Counted from the first letter of the stretch, positions 1-9,218 are shown. The stretch: DNA of 64,000 bases from Mycolicibacterium mengxianglii (GCF_015710575.1 NZ_CP065373.1:5208001-5272000); one strand, 5' to 3'. A program made the numbers and translations. The notes: generated by a model not told the origin, from the sequence alone.

Positions 1-2256
1 ATGGTGGACACCAAAGGCAATGTGATCGCCTGGCTGTACACCCAGCGGCGCTTCGAGGTGCCGACCGACAAGATCGCCGACACGATGAAGCTGGCAATCG
101 TGTCCATCGAGGACAAACGGTTTGCCGAACACAACGGTGTGGACTGGCAGGGCACTCTGACCGGTTTGTCGGGTTACCTGTCCGGCAACATGGACACCCG
201 CGGTGGCTCCACCATCGAGCAGCAGTACGTCAAGAACTATCAGCTGCTGGTGATCGCCCAGACCGACTCCGAGAAGCGCGCCGCGGTCGAGACCACGCCC
301 GCCCGCAAGCTGCGGGAAATCCGGATGGCGCTGACGCTGGACAAGACGTTCACCAAACCCGAGATCCTGACCCGGTACCTGAACCTGGTGTCATTCGGCA
401 ATAACGCCTTCGGTGTGCAGGACGCGGCGCAGACCTACTTCGGTATCGACGCCTCCCAGCTGAACTGGCAGCAGTCTGCGTTGCTGGCGGGCCTGGTGCA
501 GTCCACCTCGACACTCAATCCGTACACCAACCCCGAGGGCGCGCTGGCTCGCCGCAACCTGGTGCTCGACACCATGATCGAGAACATCCCCGAGGAGGCG
601 GAGGCGCTGCGCGCGGCCAAGGCCGAGCCGCTGGGGATCCTGCCGCAGCCCCAGGAATTGCCGCGGGGTTGCATCGCCGCCGGCGACCGGGCGTTCTTCT
701 GCGACTACGTGCAGGAGTACCTGGCGCGGGCCGGCATCACCAAGGAACAGCTGGCCAAGGGCGGCTACCTGATCCGCACGACCCTCGACCCGGACGTGCA
801 GGCAGGAGTCAAGAACGCCATCACCGAGTTCGCTCCCTCGGATCTGCAAGGCATCGCCAGCGTGATGAGTGTGATCCGCCCCGGGAAGCAGACCCACCCG
901 GTGGTGGCGATGGCCAGCAACCGCAACTACGGCCTCAACCTCGACGCCAACGAGACGATGCAACCGCAGCCGTTCTCGCTGGTGGGCAACGGTGCGGGCT
1001 CGGTGTTCAAGATCTTCACCACCGCGGCGGCCCTGGAAATGGGCATGGGCATCAACGCCCAACTCGATGTGCCCGGCAGGTTCGAGGCCAAGGGCCTGGG
1101 CAGCGGCGGCGCCAAGGGCTGCCCGAAGGACACCTGGTGTGTGCAGAACGCCGGTGGTTACCGGGGCCAGATGAACATCACCGACGCTCTGGCGACCTCG
1201 CCCAACACGGCGTTCGCCAAGCTCATCTCCCAGATCGGCGTGCAGCGGGCCGTGGACATGGCCGTCAGGCTGGGCCTGCGCTCCTATGCCGAGCCCGGTA
1301 CCGCCCGCGACTACGACCCCGAGAGCAACGAGAGCCTCGCCGACTTTGTTAAGCGGCAGAACATCGGCTCCTTCACCCTGGGTCCGATCGAGGTCAACGC
1401 CCTGGAGCTGTCCAACGTGGCGGCCACACTGGCTTCGGGTGGGGTGTGGTGCCCGCCGAACCCGATCGACAAGCTCTTCGACCGCGAAGGCAAAGAGGTC
1501 GCGGTCACCACGTCCACCTGCGAGCAGGTGGTACCCGAAGGTCTGGCCAACACGCTGGCCAATGCGATGAGCAAGGACGACACCGGCTCAGGTACTGCGG
1601 CCGGCGCTGCGGGTTCGGTTGGCTGGGATCTGCCGATGTCAGGCAAGACGGGGACCACCGAGGCCAACCGGTCCTCCAGCTTCCTGGGTTTCACCAACCA
1701 GCTCGCCGCCGCCAACTACATCTACGACGACTCGACCGAGCCGAGTGAGTTGTGCTCGTTCCCGCTGCGGCAGTGCGGTGACGGGAGCCTGTTCGGCGGC
1801 AACGAGCCCGCGCGGACGTGGTTCACCGCGATGAAGCCGATTGCCACCAATTTCGGCGAGGTGGCCCTTCCGCCGACGGATCCGCGTTATGTGGACGGCG
1901 CCCCAGGCGGACGGGTGCCCTCTGTGGCGGGCCTGACGCAGGATGCCGCCCGCCAACGACTGCGCGAGGCGGGTTTCCAGGTCGCCGACCAGGCCACGCC
2001 CGTCAACAGCAGCTCCAGCTACGGCACTGTGGTGGGCACTTCGCCCAGCGGGCAGACGGTGCCGGGCTCGATCATCACCATCCAGATCAGCAACGGCATT
2101 GCGCCGGCGCCGCCGCCTCCGGTGAACCTGCCGCCGCCGCCGGGCGCACCGCCGCAATTCGGGCAGACGGTGGTGGAGATCCCGGGTCTACCGCCGATCA
2201 CGGTGCCGGTCTTGATACCGCCTGCACCGGCCCCACCGCCGCCACCTCCCCCGTAG
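1..2256 (+). CDS. ponA2: Bifunctional penicillin-binding protein PonA2 (5' end outside window)
   Basis: Class A PBP that polymerises glycan strands and cross-links stem peptides at the outer face of the membrane. Visible order: GT51 glycosyltransferase with the catalytic Glu in EDKRF (E37), then a transpeptidase with SVFK (S334, K337), SPN (S400-N402) and KTG (K549-G551), then one PASTA domain (about 638-700) and a Pro-rich tail. The frame is already open at base 1. M. tuberculosis PonA2 (about 810 aa, from memory) has roughly 64 more N-terminal residues including the membrane anchor, so the first ATG here is internal and the gene is cut by the window edge. The two downstream genes follow closely on the same strand, as in Rv3682-Rv3684. 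Identity is very secure. Confidence 0.95.
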   Translation: MVDTKGNVIAWLYTQRRFEVPTDKIADTMKLAIVSIEDKRFAEHNGVDWQGTLTGLSGYLSGNMDTRGGSTIEQQYVKNYQLLVIAQTDSEKRAAVETTPARKLREIRMALTLDKTFTKPEILTRYLNLVSFGNNAFGVQDAAQTYFGIDASQLNWQQSALLAGLVQSTSTLNPYTNPEGALARRNLVLDTMIENIPEEAEALRAAKAEPLGILPQPQELPRGCIAAGDRAFFCDYVQEYLARAGITKEQLAKGGYLIRTTLDPDVQAGVKNAITEFAPSDLQGIASVMSVIRPGKQTHPVVAMASNRNYGLNLDANETMQPQPFSLVGNGAGSVFKIFTTAAALEMGMGINAQLDVPGRFEAKGLGSGGAKGCPKDTWCVQNAGGYRGQMNITDALATSPNTAFAKLISQIGVQRAVDMAVRLGLRSYAEPGTARDYDPESNESLADFVKRQNIGSFTLGPIEVNALELSNVAATLASGGVWCPPNPIDKLFDREGKEVAVTTSTCEQVVPEGLANTLANAMSKDDTGSGTAAGAAGSVGWDLPMSGKTGTTEANRSSSFLGFTNQLAAANYIYDDSTEPSELCSFPLRQCGDGSLFGGNEPARTWFTAMKPIATNFGEVALPPTDPRYVDGAPGGRVPSVAGLTQDAARQRLREAGFQVADQATPVNSSSSYGTVVGTSPSGQTVPGSIITIQISNGIAPAPPPPVNLPPPPGAPPQFGQTVVEIPGLPPITVPVLIPPAPAPPPPPPP

Positions 2257-2294
2257 CTCGCGCTACGCGGGAGGGGCCGCAGTAGGCTGGATAC

Positions 2295-3257
2295 ATGGCT
2301 GCCGCATTACATGTTCTGAAGAACTCCGCAGCAGTGGCACTCGGCACGACGGTCGCTGGCATCGGGTATGCGGCGGTCATCGAACGCAACGCGTTCGTCG
2401 TGCGCGAGGTCACGATGCCGGTGCTCTCCCCGGGTTCTTCGCCGCTGCGGGTGTTGCATCTGTCCGATATCCACATGCGGCCGGGGCAGCGCCGTAAGCA
2501 GGACTGGCTACGTGAACTGGCGGGCTGGCAGCCCGACCTGGTGGTCAATACCGGCGACAACCTGTCGCACCCGAAGGCGGTGCCGGCCGTCGTGCAGTCG
2601 CTGGGTGATCTGTTGTCGGTGCCCGGATTGTTCGTCTTCGGCAGCAACGACTACTTCGCGCCGATGCCGAAGAATCCGGCGAAGTACCTCTACGACCGGG
2701 AATTCCGCACCCACGGACAGCCGCTGCCCTGGCAGGACCTGCGCGCGGCGTTCACCGAACGGGGTTGGCTGGATCTCACCCACACCCGGCGCGAACTGGA
2801 AGTGGCCGGGGTGACCATCGCGGCCGCCGGTGTGGACGACCCACACATCGACCGCGACCGCTATGAGACCATCGCCGGGCCGGCCAATCCGGCTGCGAAT
2901 CTGCGTCTGGCACTTACCCATTCGCCGTACACCCGCGTCCTGGACCGTTTCGCCGCCGACGGCTATCAGCTGATCATGGCGGGCCACACGCACGGCGGGC
3001 AGCTGTGTCTGCCGTTCTACGGCGCCGTGGTGACCAACTGCGACCTGGACCCGTCCCGGGCCAAGGGAGCGTCGAAGTGGGGTGCCGACACCGCCCTGCA
3101 TGTGTCGGCCGGCATCGGCACGTCACCGTATGCGCCCCTGCGCTTCTGCTGCCGGCCCGAGGCCACGCTGCTGACACTCATCGCGGCGCCGACGGGCGGG
3201 CGGGATTCCAGCCGCAGTCGCGGCCAGTCCCACCCAACTGCTTCTTCCGTGCACTGA
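2295..3257 (+). CDS. Calcineurin-like metallophosphoesterase (Rv3683-like)
   Basis: Predicted membrane-associated metallophosphoesterase of 320 aa. Dinuclear metal motifs are in order: SDIH (D58, H60), TGDN (D88), GSND (N118), an HSP histidine (H209) and GHTHGG (H231, H233). The hydrophobic N-terminus (about 8-30) may anchor it; relatives in this family, such as YkuE-type enzymes, are lipid-associated phosphoesterases. It starts 38 bp after ponA2 and ends 2 bp before the likely TTG start of the next gene, so the three are probably co-transcribed. The natural substrate cannot be told from sequence. Confidence 0.88.
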   Translation: MAAALHVLKNSAAVALGTTVAGIGYAAVIERNAFVVREVTMPVLSPGSSPLRVLHLSDIHMRPGQRRKQDWLRELAGWQPDLVVNTGDNLSHPKAVPAVVQSLGDLLSVPGLFVFGSNDYFAPMPKNPAKYLYDREFRTHGQPLPWQDLRAAFTERGWLDLTHTRRELEVAGVTIAAAGVDDPHIDRDRYETIAGPANPAANLRLALTHSPYTRVLDRFAADGYQLIMAGHTHGGQLCLPFYGAVVTNCDLDPSRAKGASKWGADTALHVSAGIGTSPYAPLRFCCRPEATLLTLIAAPTGGRDSSRSRGQSHPTASSVH

Positions 3258-3259
3258 TT

Positions 3260-4357
3260 TTGGAAACACGGATCGCCGACCGCGGCCATTCGCGGCGCTG
3301 GGCGGACAACGCCGTGCGATTGATCGAAGCCGATGCCCGCCGCAGTGCCGACACCCACCTTGTTCGGTATCCGCTGCCGTCGTCATGGTGTGGCGGAGTG
3401 GACGTCCAGCTGTATCTGAAGGACGAGACCACCCACATCACCGGCAGCCTCAAGCACCGGTTGGCCCGGTCACTGTTCCTCTACGGCCTGTGTAACGGCT
3501 GGATCGAAGAAGGCACCACTGTGGTGGAGGCGTCGTCGGGGTCGACGGCGGTGTCGGAGGCGTACTTCGCCGCGATGCTCGGCTTGCCGTTTATCGCGGT
3601 GATGCCTGCCTCCACCAGTCCTTCGAAGATCGCGCTTATCGAAGCTCAGGGCGGCCGCTGCCATTTCGTGGCGCGGTCGGCGGAGGTGTACGCCGAAGCC
3701 CACCGTCTCGCGGCCGAGACCGGCGGGCATTACCTCGACCAGTTCACCAACGCCGAGCGGGCCACCGACTGGCGGGGAAACAACAACATCGCCGAGTCGA
3801 TCTTCACCCAGCTCCAGCTGGAGGAGCACCCGATCCCGGAGTGGATCGTGGTCGGGGCCGGGACGGGTGGCACCAGCGCGACGATCGGCCGCTACCTCCG
3901 CTACCGTCGGCACGACACCCGGCTCTGCGTTGTCGACCCCGAGAATTCCGCGTTCTTCCTGTCCTACGAACAAGGCGTCGACGTGTCCACTGGGGCCTCG
4001 TCACGGATCGAGGGAATCGGGCGCCCCCGCGTGGAACCGTCGTTCCTGCCGAATGTCGTGGACCGGATGGTCATGGTGCCCGACGCCGCGTCGGTAGCTG
4101 CTGCACATCACGTGAGTGAGGTGCTGGGGCGCCGGGTGGGTCCGTCCACCGGCACCAACATCTGGGGTGCGTTCGGCCTGCTGGCAGAGATGGTGGCCCA
4201 AGGACGCAGCGGGTCGGTGGTGACATTGCTCGCCGACAGCGGCGACCGCTACTCAGATACCTACTTCTGTGACGAGTGGCTGACCAACATGGAACTCGAC
4301 ACCAGTGGCCCGGCCGCGAAACTGTCCGAGTTCGAGAGGTCCTGCTCCTGGAGCTGA
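3260..4357 (+). CDS. PLP-dependent cysteine synthase/lyase-like protein (Rv3684-like)
   Basis: Fold-type II PLP enzyme of 365 aa. The Schiff-base lysine lies in TGSLKHR (K65), an Asn-containing phosphate/substrate loop lies in SSGSTA, and a glycine-rich PLP-phosphate loop reads GAGTGGTS. Family members act as cysteine synthases or beta-eliminating lyases, but this branch has no firmly assigned reaction that I recall. The frame is open much further upstream, but that part overlaps the preceding gene. I chose TTG at 3260, just after the previous stop, because homology begins at once ([20 protein letters not shown]). Its 3' end overlaps a possible small gene on the opposite strand. Confidence 0.85.
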   Translation: METRIADRGHSRRWADNAVRLIEADARRSADTHLVRYPLPSSWCGGVDVQLYLKDETTHITGSLKHRLARSLFLYGLCNGWIEEGTTVVEASSGSTAVSEAYFAAMLGLPFIAVMPASTSPSKIALIEAQGGRCHFVARSAEVYAEAHRLAAETGGHYLDQFTNAERATDWRGNNNIAESIFTQLQLEEHPIPEWIVVGAGTGGTSATIGRYLRYRRHDTRLCVVDPENSAFFLSYEQGVDVSTGASSRIEGIGRPRVEPSFLPNVVDRMVMVPDAASVAAAHHVSEVLGRRVGPSTGTNIWGAFGLLAEMVAQGRSGSVVTLLADSGDRYSDTYFCDEWLTNMELDTSGPAAKLSEFERSCSWS

Positions 4358-4449
4358 TCCTCGGCCGACGAGTCGTCGGCCGTCAGGAACAGCCACAGGG
4401 CTGCCAACGCGAAGAATCCTCCGTACAGAGCTGCCCCCAACGCGGTCAT
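4261..4449 (-). CDS. Putative small single-pass membrane protein
   Basis: Possible 62-aa protein with one hydrophobic segment (about 3-23, [20 protein letters not shown]) followed by an acidic hydrophilic tail. A purine-rich site (AGGAAGTGGAG) lies just upstream of its ATG. It overlaps the last ~97 bp of the PLP enzyme on the opposite strand, so only the N-terminal half is non-overlapping. No family is recognised. The RBS and clean membrane segment argue for it; the antisense overlap argues for caution. Confidence 0.42.
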   Translation of the reverse strand: MTALGAALYGGFFALAALWLFLTADDSSAEDQLQEQDLSNSDSFAAGPLVSSSMLVSHSSQK

Positions 4450-4614
4450 GGCTCTCCACTTCCTGTGTCTACTACCTGATTGCGCAGTGTGCGCCCGTTG
4501 CTCAGCTCAACGCCTGCGACACGCCTTTTCCATCCCGATCACGGCGATCCGCAGGGATCCGACCCCGGATCGAACCTTGTTCTGCGTGTTCCCGGTCTCC
4601 GGATCTTTATGCGT

Positions 4615-4645
4615 TTGGCTTCCTGGCGTACCGGTGCGATAGGCT
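4615..4645 (+). promoter_or_regulatory. Candidate promoter of tRNA-Pro
   Basis: TTGGCT (4615-4620) and GATAGG (4638-4643) are 17 bp apart and end about 14 bp before the mature tRNA. This matches a housekeeping SigA-type layout. It is seen only by pattern. Confidence 0.4.
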
Positions 4646-4657
4646 GTCGAGGCTTCA

Positions 4658-4731
4658 CGGGGTGTGGCGCAGCTTGGTAGCGTGCTTCGTTCGGGACGAA
4701 GAGGTCGTGGGTTCGAATCCCGCCACCCCGA
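4658..4731 (+). tRNA. tRNA-Pro (anticodon CGG)
   Basis: Cloverleaf of 74 nt. The acceptor stem CGGGGTG (4658-4664) pairs with CACCCCG (4724-4730), with discriminator A at 4731. The anticodon stem CTTCG/CGAAG encloses loop TTCGGGA, giving anticodon CGG at 4692-4694. The T arm is GTGGG-TTCGAAT-CCCGC. CCA is not encoded. The gene decodes CCG, a common proline codon in this GC-rich genome. Confidence 0.95.
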
Positions 4732-4752
4732 CTCGTGTGATCGCAGGTGAGA

Positions 4753-4790
4753 GGCCCTGACTGGGAAACCGGTTCAGGGCCTTCTTGCTG
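4753..4790 (+). terminator. Rho-independent-type terminator after tRNA-Pro
   Basis: GGCCCTGA (4753-4760) and TCAGGGCC (4774-4781) form a perfect 8-bp stem followed by a short T-rich stretch (TTCTT). It lies 21 bp beyond the tRNA and ahead of the next gene. Confidence 0.6.
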
Positions 4791-4884
4791 CGCGGTCCGC
4801 AGCGGCAAGGCGATGCGGCCGCTTAACCTCCCGGCGACAGGGCACTCTAATCACGACCGAGAGCCCCCACCTCAGGAGAACCCG

Positions 4885-5310
4885 ATGTCATCGCCGCTGA
4901 GTGACGAAGCCAAGAAGATGCTGGCAAAGCCCAACCCTGCCGTCATCAGTACCGTGCGCAGCGACGGACATCCGGTTTCCGCCGCCACCTGGTATCTCAT
5001 GCGTGGTGACCAGGTTCTGGTCAACATGGACGTCGGCCGGAAACGTCTGAATCACTTGCGCAAGGATCCGCGAGTGTCGCTCACCGTGCTCGATGACACC
5101 GATTGGTACACCCACGTCACTCTCATCGGACACGTCACCGATATCTACGACGACGAAGGCCTCGCCGACATCGACGCGCTGTCTCAGCATTACCAGGGCA
5201 AGGAATACCCCGATCGGGACCGGCCGCGGGTCAGCGCGCTGATCACGGTCGACCGGGTGCACGGCTGGGGCGCTCAGAAGAACAACGATCAGGCCGACGG
5301 CCGCGGCTGA
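4885..5310 (+). CDS. PPOX-class (F420/flavin-binding split-barrel) protein
   Basis: Protein of 141 aa from the pyridoxamine 5'-phosphate oxidase-like split beta-barrel family; mycobacterial members commonly bind F420 or flavin and reduce small molecules. Supporting features are length (family 130-150 aa), the opening strand (PAVISTVRSDGHPVSAATWY), the GRKRLNHLRKDPRVSLTV segment typical of the cofactor-phosphate site, and the C-terminal barrel strand. ATG 4885 is preceded by AGGAG (4874-4878); upstream in-frame codons lie in the tRNA terminator. Cofactor and substrate are unassigned. Confidence 0.82.
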   Translation: MSSPLSDEAKKMLAKPNPAVISTVRSDGHPVSAATWYLMRGDQVLVNMDVGRKRLNHLRKDPRVSLTVLDDTDWYTHVTLIGHVTDIYDDEGLADIDALSQHYQGKEYPDRDRPRVSALITVDRVHGWGAQKNNDQADGRG

Positions 5311-5329
5311 CAGAGGCGGCGGCGCCCGG

Positions 5330-6724
5330 TCATCTCTTCAGCAGCCCGTATTCGTGGAACCCACGGTCGGTGTTCACCTGCCACGGGTCCACGTCTTCGC
5401 CGAAGTAGTGGGCGACGCTGTGCAGGGCACTCAACATCGCGTGGTCCTGGTTGTCGTAGCGGTGCATGCCGTTGCGTCCGATCGGATGCAGCGTCGGGTG
5501 ATGCGTGCGCAACCAGTCGCGAATCAGTGCCACACTTTTGTCCCGGGCCGGGTCGCTGATCGGGTAGGCGTATCGGGAACGGACGCACATGATGTGCTCG
5601 ACTTCCGGGCTGAGCCCCAGTGCGCGCAGATCCTGTTCGACGATGGCGGCCAGGCGCTCGTCGTCGGCCAGCCACAGTTCCTCGTCAGGCAGGGTGAAGT
5701 ACTCCAACCCCAGGTAGGTGCCTTTCCAGTCTGGCGGGGCCAGTTCGGCTGACCAGCGGCCGTAGTTCTGTATCCGGCCCGAGTGGAACCGCTCCCCCGG
5801 TGTGTACACCCAGTGGTACGGGATGTCGTAGCGCTTCGGCAGGGCGACCGCGACGGTGATCAGTGCGCGGTGTTTCAGGGCTGCGGCGACGGCCCGGATA
5901 TGTGCCGGAGGGTGTGGTTCCAGCGTCTCGACGAGCAACCTCAGCGGCATGCTGGAGAACACCGCGTCGGCAGAGGCGCTTTCGCCGTTCTGGAGGTCGA
6001 GAATCCAGCTGCGACCGTCGGATCGAACCCTGGTCACCTGTGAGTTCAGCGCCGGGATGACGCCCGCGTCTGACAGCGCAACCGCGGCGGCATCCCAGAG
6101 CTGACCGGGGCCCAGCCGTGGGTAACGGAAACTGTCCTGCGCCGCCGACGGCGGGTCGCTGCGCACGTGCCAACCGATGGGCTTGATCCGTTGGTCGGCC
6201 CAGTCGCTGGTCAGGTTGCCCGGGTCGGCGAGCCACGTCTTTCGGACATAACCGTCGAAGAACAGGTTGTACCAATACCGGCCGAATTCCCGTACGCCCC
6301 ATTCCCGGAAGCTGGCCGAATGGTCGGCGCCCCGCGACCCGCCCCGGGCCCTGGACCGCAGCAGGCTGCTGAGCCCGTAGAGCCCGCGCCTGATTCCCAG
6401 TTGGGTCAGCAGGTCGCGCCCGACCAGCGGGTACCGCACGTAGTGCCCGTCCACCAGCATGGCCGAGTCCCTGCGCACGGTCAGCCACTGGTCGGGCGGA
6501 AGCAACGAGTCCCACAGCTGCAAGATCTCTTCACTTCGGGTGAAGAAGCGGTGACCTCCGGGGTCAACCCGCCAGTCGCCCTGGGTGGGCGTGCTCGCCA
6601 GGCCCCCGACGGCGCCCGTTGCCTCGTACAGACGAGGTGTCACTCCGCGGCGTACCAGGTCCAGGGCTGCGGTGAGGCCCGCCGGGCCTGCGCCGATGAT
6701 CACCGGATTCCGGCTGGGCTCCAC
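5330..6724 (-). CDS. FAD-dependent amine oxidase/UDP-galactopyranose mutase-like oxidoreductase
   Basis: Protein of 464 aa with an N-terminal dinucleotide-binding motif IIGAGPAGL (G11, G13, G16), a downstream acidic residue (LYEATGAVGG) and the DPGGHRFFTRS segment shared by UDP-galactopyranose mutase, protoporphyrinogen oxidase and desaturase-like flavoproteins. No membrane segment is evident. It begins with GTG 7 bp after the prenyltransferase gene on the same strand, so the two are very probably an operon. Because its partner is a prenyltransferase, oxidation or isomerisation of a prenylated product is a reasonable inference, but the substrate is unknown. Confidence 0.8.
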   Translation of the reverse strand: MEPSRNPVIIGAGPAGLTAALDLVRRGVTPRLYEATGAVGGLASTPTQGDWRVDPGGHRFFTRSEEILQLWDSLLPPDQWLTVRRDSAMLVDGHYVRYPLVGRDLLTQLGIRRGLYGLSSLLRSRARGGSRGADHSASFREWGVREFGRYWYNLFFDGYVRKTWLADPGNLTSDWADQRIKPIGWHVRSDPPSAAQDSFRYPRLGPGQLWDAAAVALSDAGVIPALNSQVTRVRSDGRSWILDLQNGESASADAVFSSMPLRLLVETLEPHPPAHIRAVAAALKHRALITVAVALPKRYDIPYHWVYTPGERFHSGRIQNYGRWSAELAPPDWKGTYLGLEYFTLPDEELWLADDERLAAIVEQDLRALGLSPEVEHIMCVRSRYAYPISDPARDKSVALIRDWLRTHHPTLHPIGRNGMHRYDNQDHAMLSALHSVAHYFGEDVDPWQVNTDRGFHEYGLLKR

Positions 6725-6731
6725 GTCAGCG

Positions 6732-7385
6732 CTACCGGCCGCGACGCTGCGGGAGGCGGCGGTACTCGAGGATGAGTTCGTCGATACAGCTCATGGTGAG
6801 GTCGTTGAGCGGCGTGCTCAGGAACATCAACTGGGCGTACTGGCTCTGCATCGGCAGAAAGCCACTGAGCAGCGGCTCGTCGGTGGTTCGGATGACCAGG
6901 TCGACGTCCTCGATTTCGAGTGCGGCGCGGATGTCACAGCCCTGCAGTTGGGCTCGCGAACACGCGGCGCGCAACTCCTCGTCGGCGTCGTATGCGGCCA
7001 GGATGTTGATCCGGAAGTCGTTGCCCTGCATGACTTTTTCCAGGTGGTCCGCCGCCGCACGGTAGGGCGCGGGCAGGAGATCCCGCTGCCCGTGCAGGCG
7101 CACGCTGCAGCTGGCAGGGTCGAAGTGCGCGGGAATGAGGGTGGTGAGGAAGTGGCTGGACGCCGCGTACACCGCGTCCAGTTCGGCCTGTGGCCGCGCC
7201 AGATTGGCCCGACTCAGGTTGTACACCGAGACGGTCTGCACGCCGTGTTCACGCAGTGCCACCAGGATTTCGGCGACCTTCTCGGCGCCTCGGAGGTAGG
7301 CCTCCGCGATGGTGGTCCCGCGGGACTGCGCCCATCGCCGCATCCCGTCGGGAATCAGACCCACATGGCCTGGTTCGTGATGCAC
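6732..7385 (-). CDS. Atypical short cis-prenyltransferase (undecaprenyl diphosphate synthase superfamily)
   Basis: Protein of 217 aa in the Z-prenyltransferase fold. It keeps the catalytic Asp in IPDGMRRWA (D13), but the usual Asn after DG is Met (M15). The second signature reads DLVIRTTDEPLLSGF (162-176): the first Arg (R166) and a Ser (S174) remain, the second Arg of the canonical RTxGExRxS motif is Leu (L172), and the conserved Glu of the QxAYxE segment is Gln (Q185). Canonical enzymes are about 240-300 aa. Short members with DGMRRW include, from memory, cyclolavandulyl/lavandulyl-type irregular synthases. Start chosen at GTG 7385, preceded by AGGGGG; an upstream in-frame ATG at 7466 would add a non-conserved leader. 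Operon with the flavoprotein at 5330-6724. Confidence 0.82.
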   Translation of the reverse strand: MHHEPGHVGLIPDGMRRWAQSRGTTIAEAYLRGAEKVAEILVALREHGVQTVSVYNLSRANLARPQAELDAVYAASSHFLTTLIPAHFDPASCSVRLHGQRDLLPAPYRAAADHLEKVMQGNDFRINILAAYDADEELRAACSRAQLQGCDIRAALEIEDVDLVIRTTDEPLLSGFLPMQSQYAQLMFLSTPLNDLTMSCIDELILEYRRLPQRRGR

Positions 7386-7666
7386 CCGGCTACCCCCTAG
7401 CGACGACCCCCTGCAGCAAAGATACCGTAGCGTCTTTGCGTAGGAAAATACTAGATGAAAGTCCAACTAGGACAATGCGTTTCGTTTTCAAAATCACGTC
7501 CGGCAGCCGTGTTCCGGGCTAAGCGCAACCAGTCTCGAGGTTGTCGGAGTCCGAACTCCTGCGCACGGCCCGCCGAGGTGGGGCCGGGTTGATGCAGTCG
7601 AGTTCAGACCTCTGGCCGGACCGGATTCGTATGCACGGATGTCGCCACCCAGCTGGGCCGACCGAG
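7386..7666. other. Intergenic region with an AT-rich promoter-like stretch
   Basis: About 280 bp between the cupin and prenyltransferase genes. No convincing gene is seen. The part at 7425-7495 is notably AT-rich for this genome and lies 40-110 bp upstream of the prenyltransferase GTG, so it probably carries that operon's promoter. Confidence 0.4.
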
Positions 7667-8050
7667 TTACAGGGCGTGCCCGGTCGTGGCGTCGACGTGA
7701 TCGGGCACGCCCTCGTGCTGATCGCCGACGGTGACGGTCCCGGTCGGCTCCACCATGAGGATCGACGCGCCGCCCTCCGACGACGGCTTGTGCTCGGTTC
7801 CGCACGGCACCGTGAAGACATCACCTCGTTGCAGCACCACTGTGCGGTCGCGGAGGGCAATGGTCAGCTCGCCCTCCAGCACCAGGAAGAACTCGTCGGT
7901 GTGGTCATGGGTATGCCAGATGTGCTCGCCGCGCACCTTGGCGATGCGGATGTCGTAGTCGTTGACCCGGGTCACGATGCGCGGGCTCCACAACTCCGCG
8001 AAGGACGCCAGAGCCGTGGTCAAGGAGATCGGTTCAGTCACGCCACCCAT
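7667..8050 (-). CDS. Single-domain cupin protein
   Basis: Small cytosolic beta-barrel of 127 aa. Cupin motif 1 is HTHDHTDEFFLVLEGE (His, His and Glu ligands) and motif 2 is GDVFTVPCGTEHKP (His ligand), so a metal site is intact. Such proteins may be dioxygenases, isomerases or ligand sensors, and the sequence does not decide. It is divergent from the GlxA-type regulator, 44 bp apart, so that regulator probably controls it. ATG 8050 is used; GTG at 8041 is an alternative. Confidence 0.8.
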   Translation of the reverse strand: MGGVTEPISLTTALASFAELWSPRIVTRVNDYDIRIAKVRGEHIWHTHDHTDEFFLVLEGELTIALRDRTVVLQRGDVFTVPCGTEHKPSSEGGASILMVEPTGTVTVGDQHEGVPDHVDATTGHAL

Positions 8051-8094
8051 CGTGCGGCCTTCCTGAAGTACGGCGTGAGTGCTAGAAATCGCAT

Positions 8095-9120
8095 GTGACG
8101 AAAGAATCCTTGCATCGCGTCGTGGCGCTGGTCGACGCCGGTTCTAATCCCTTCGAGCTCGGCTGCGCCACCGAGGTCTTCGGGCTTCACCGCCCCGAAC
8201 TCGGTCGCGACCTGTACAACTTCCGTCTCTGCTCGGCTACCCGTACCACTCGGATGCGCGACGGCTTCTTCGATCTGACCGGAATCGCCCCGCTCGACGC
8301 GATCGACGAGGCCGACACCGTCATCGTCCCGAACCGGCCCGATGTCGATGCCCCGCGGCGCCCGGCCGTCCTGGACGCAATCCGCCGTGCCCACGCCCGG
8401 GGTGCCCGGCTGATCGGCTTCTGCAGCGGGGCGTTCACGCTGGCCGAGGCCGGGGTACTCGACGGAAGACGAGCCACCGCCCACTGGCAGTGGGCGGCTC
8501 AGTTCCGGTCGCGTTTTCCTCACGTACACCTGGAGACCGACGTTCTCTTCGTGGACGACGGTGACATCCTCACAGCGGCGGGAAGTGCTGCGGCCCTCGA
8601 TCTGGGCCTGCATGTAGTGCGGCGCGACCACGGCGCCGAGATCGCCAACGCGGTCAGCCGCCGACTCGTCTTCGCCCACCGCGACGGCGGTCAGCGGCAG
8701 TTCATCGAGCGCCCGATCCCCGACATCCCGGACGATTCGCTGGGCCCGCTGCTGGCCTGGATCCAGCAGCACCTCGACCGCCCGCTGACGGTCGCGGACC
8801 TCGCCCGTCACATGGCGGTGAGCCCGGCGACGCTGCACCGTCGGTTCCGGACCGAGTTGGGCACGACGCCGCTCGCCTGGCTGACCGGCGAGCGTGTCGT
8901 CCTCGCCTGCCGCCTGCTCGAACGCGGCGAGTCCCGCCTGGACGTGGTCGCCCACCGCAGCGGCCTCGGCACGGCAACGAACCTGCGCACACTACTGCGC
9001 CGTGAAACCGGCCTGACCCCCACCGAGTACCGCCGCCGCTTCGGCCGTCAACCAGATCAATCCCAAGGCATGCCAAATCTACGCGCAGCGATTGAGGGGC
9101 ACGACGAAGTGACCGGCTGA
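8095..9120 (+). CDS. GlxA-family transcriptional regulator (DJ-1/PfpI plus AraC HTH)
   Basis: Regulator of 341 aa. The N-terminal DJ-1/PfpI-like domain (about 8-190) contains the nucleophile-elbow-like sequence LIGFCSGAFTLAEAG. The C-terminal AraC double helix-turn-helix (about 220-325) includes VADLARHMAVSPATLHRRF and the second-helix region. The family senses small molecules and activates neighbouring catabolic genes. It is divergent from the cupin, with only 44 bp between starts. GTG start at 8095. Confidence 0.87.
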   Translation: MTKESLHRVVALVDAGSNPFELGCATEVFGLHRPELGRDLYNFRLCSATRTTRMRDGFFDLTGIAPLDAIDEADTVIVPNRPDVDAPRRPAVLDAIRRAHARGARLIGFCSGAFTLAEAGVLDGRRATAHWQWAAQFRSRFPHVHLETDVLFVDDGDILTAAGSAAALDLGLHVVRRDHGAEIANAVSRRLVFAHRDGGQRQFIERPIPDIPDDSLGPLLAWIQQHLDRPLTVADLARHMAVSPATLHRRFRTELGTTPLAWLTGERVVLACRLLERGESRLDVVAHRSGLGTATNLRTLLRRETGLTPTEYRRRFGRQPDQSQGMPNLRAAIEGHDEVTG

Positions 9121-9218
9121 CGTCCTGGCCTCCAGGGTTGGTGCACAGGACTTCAGACATCCGTGCAGCCCGCTTCGGAAACTGACAGAGGTGTCACGTC
9201 AAAACTGAGCAACGATCC

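Noticed and set aside
1..3. ATG at base 1 as the true start of ponA2
   Set aside because: The protein starts in the middle of the sequence expected before the GT51 domain and lacks the membrane anchor, so this is an internal Met at the window edge.
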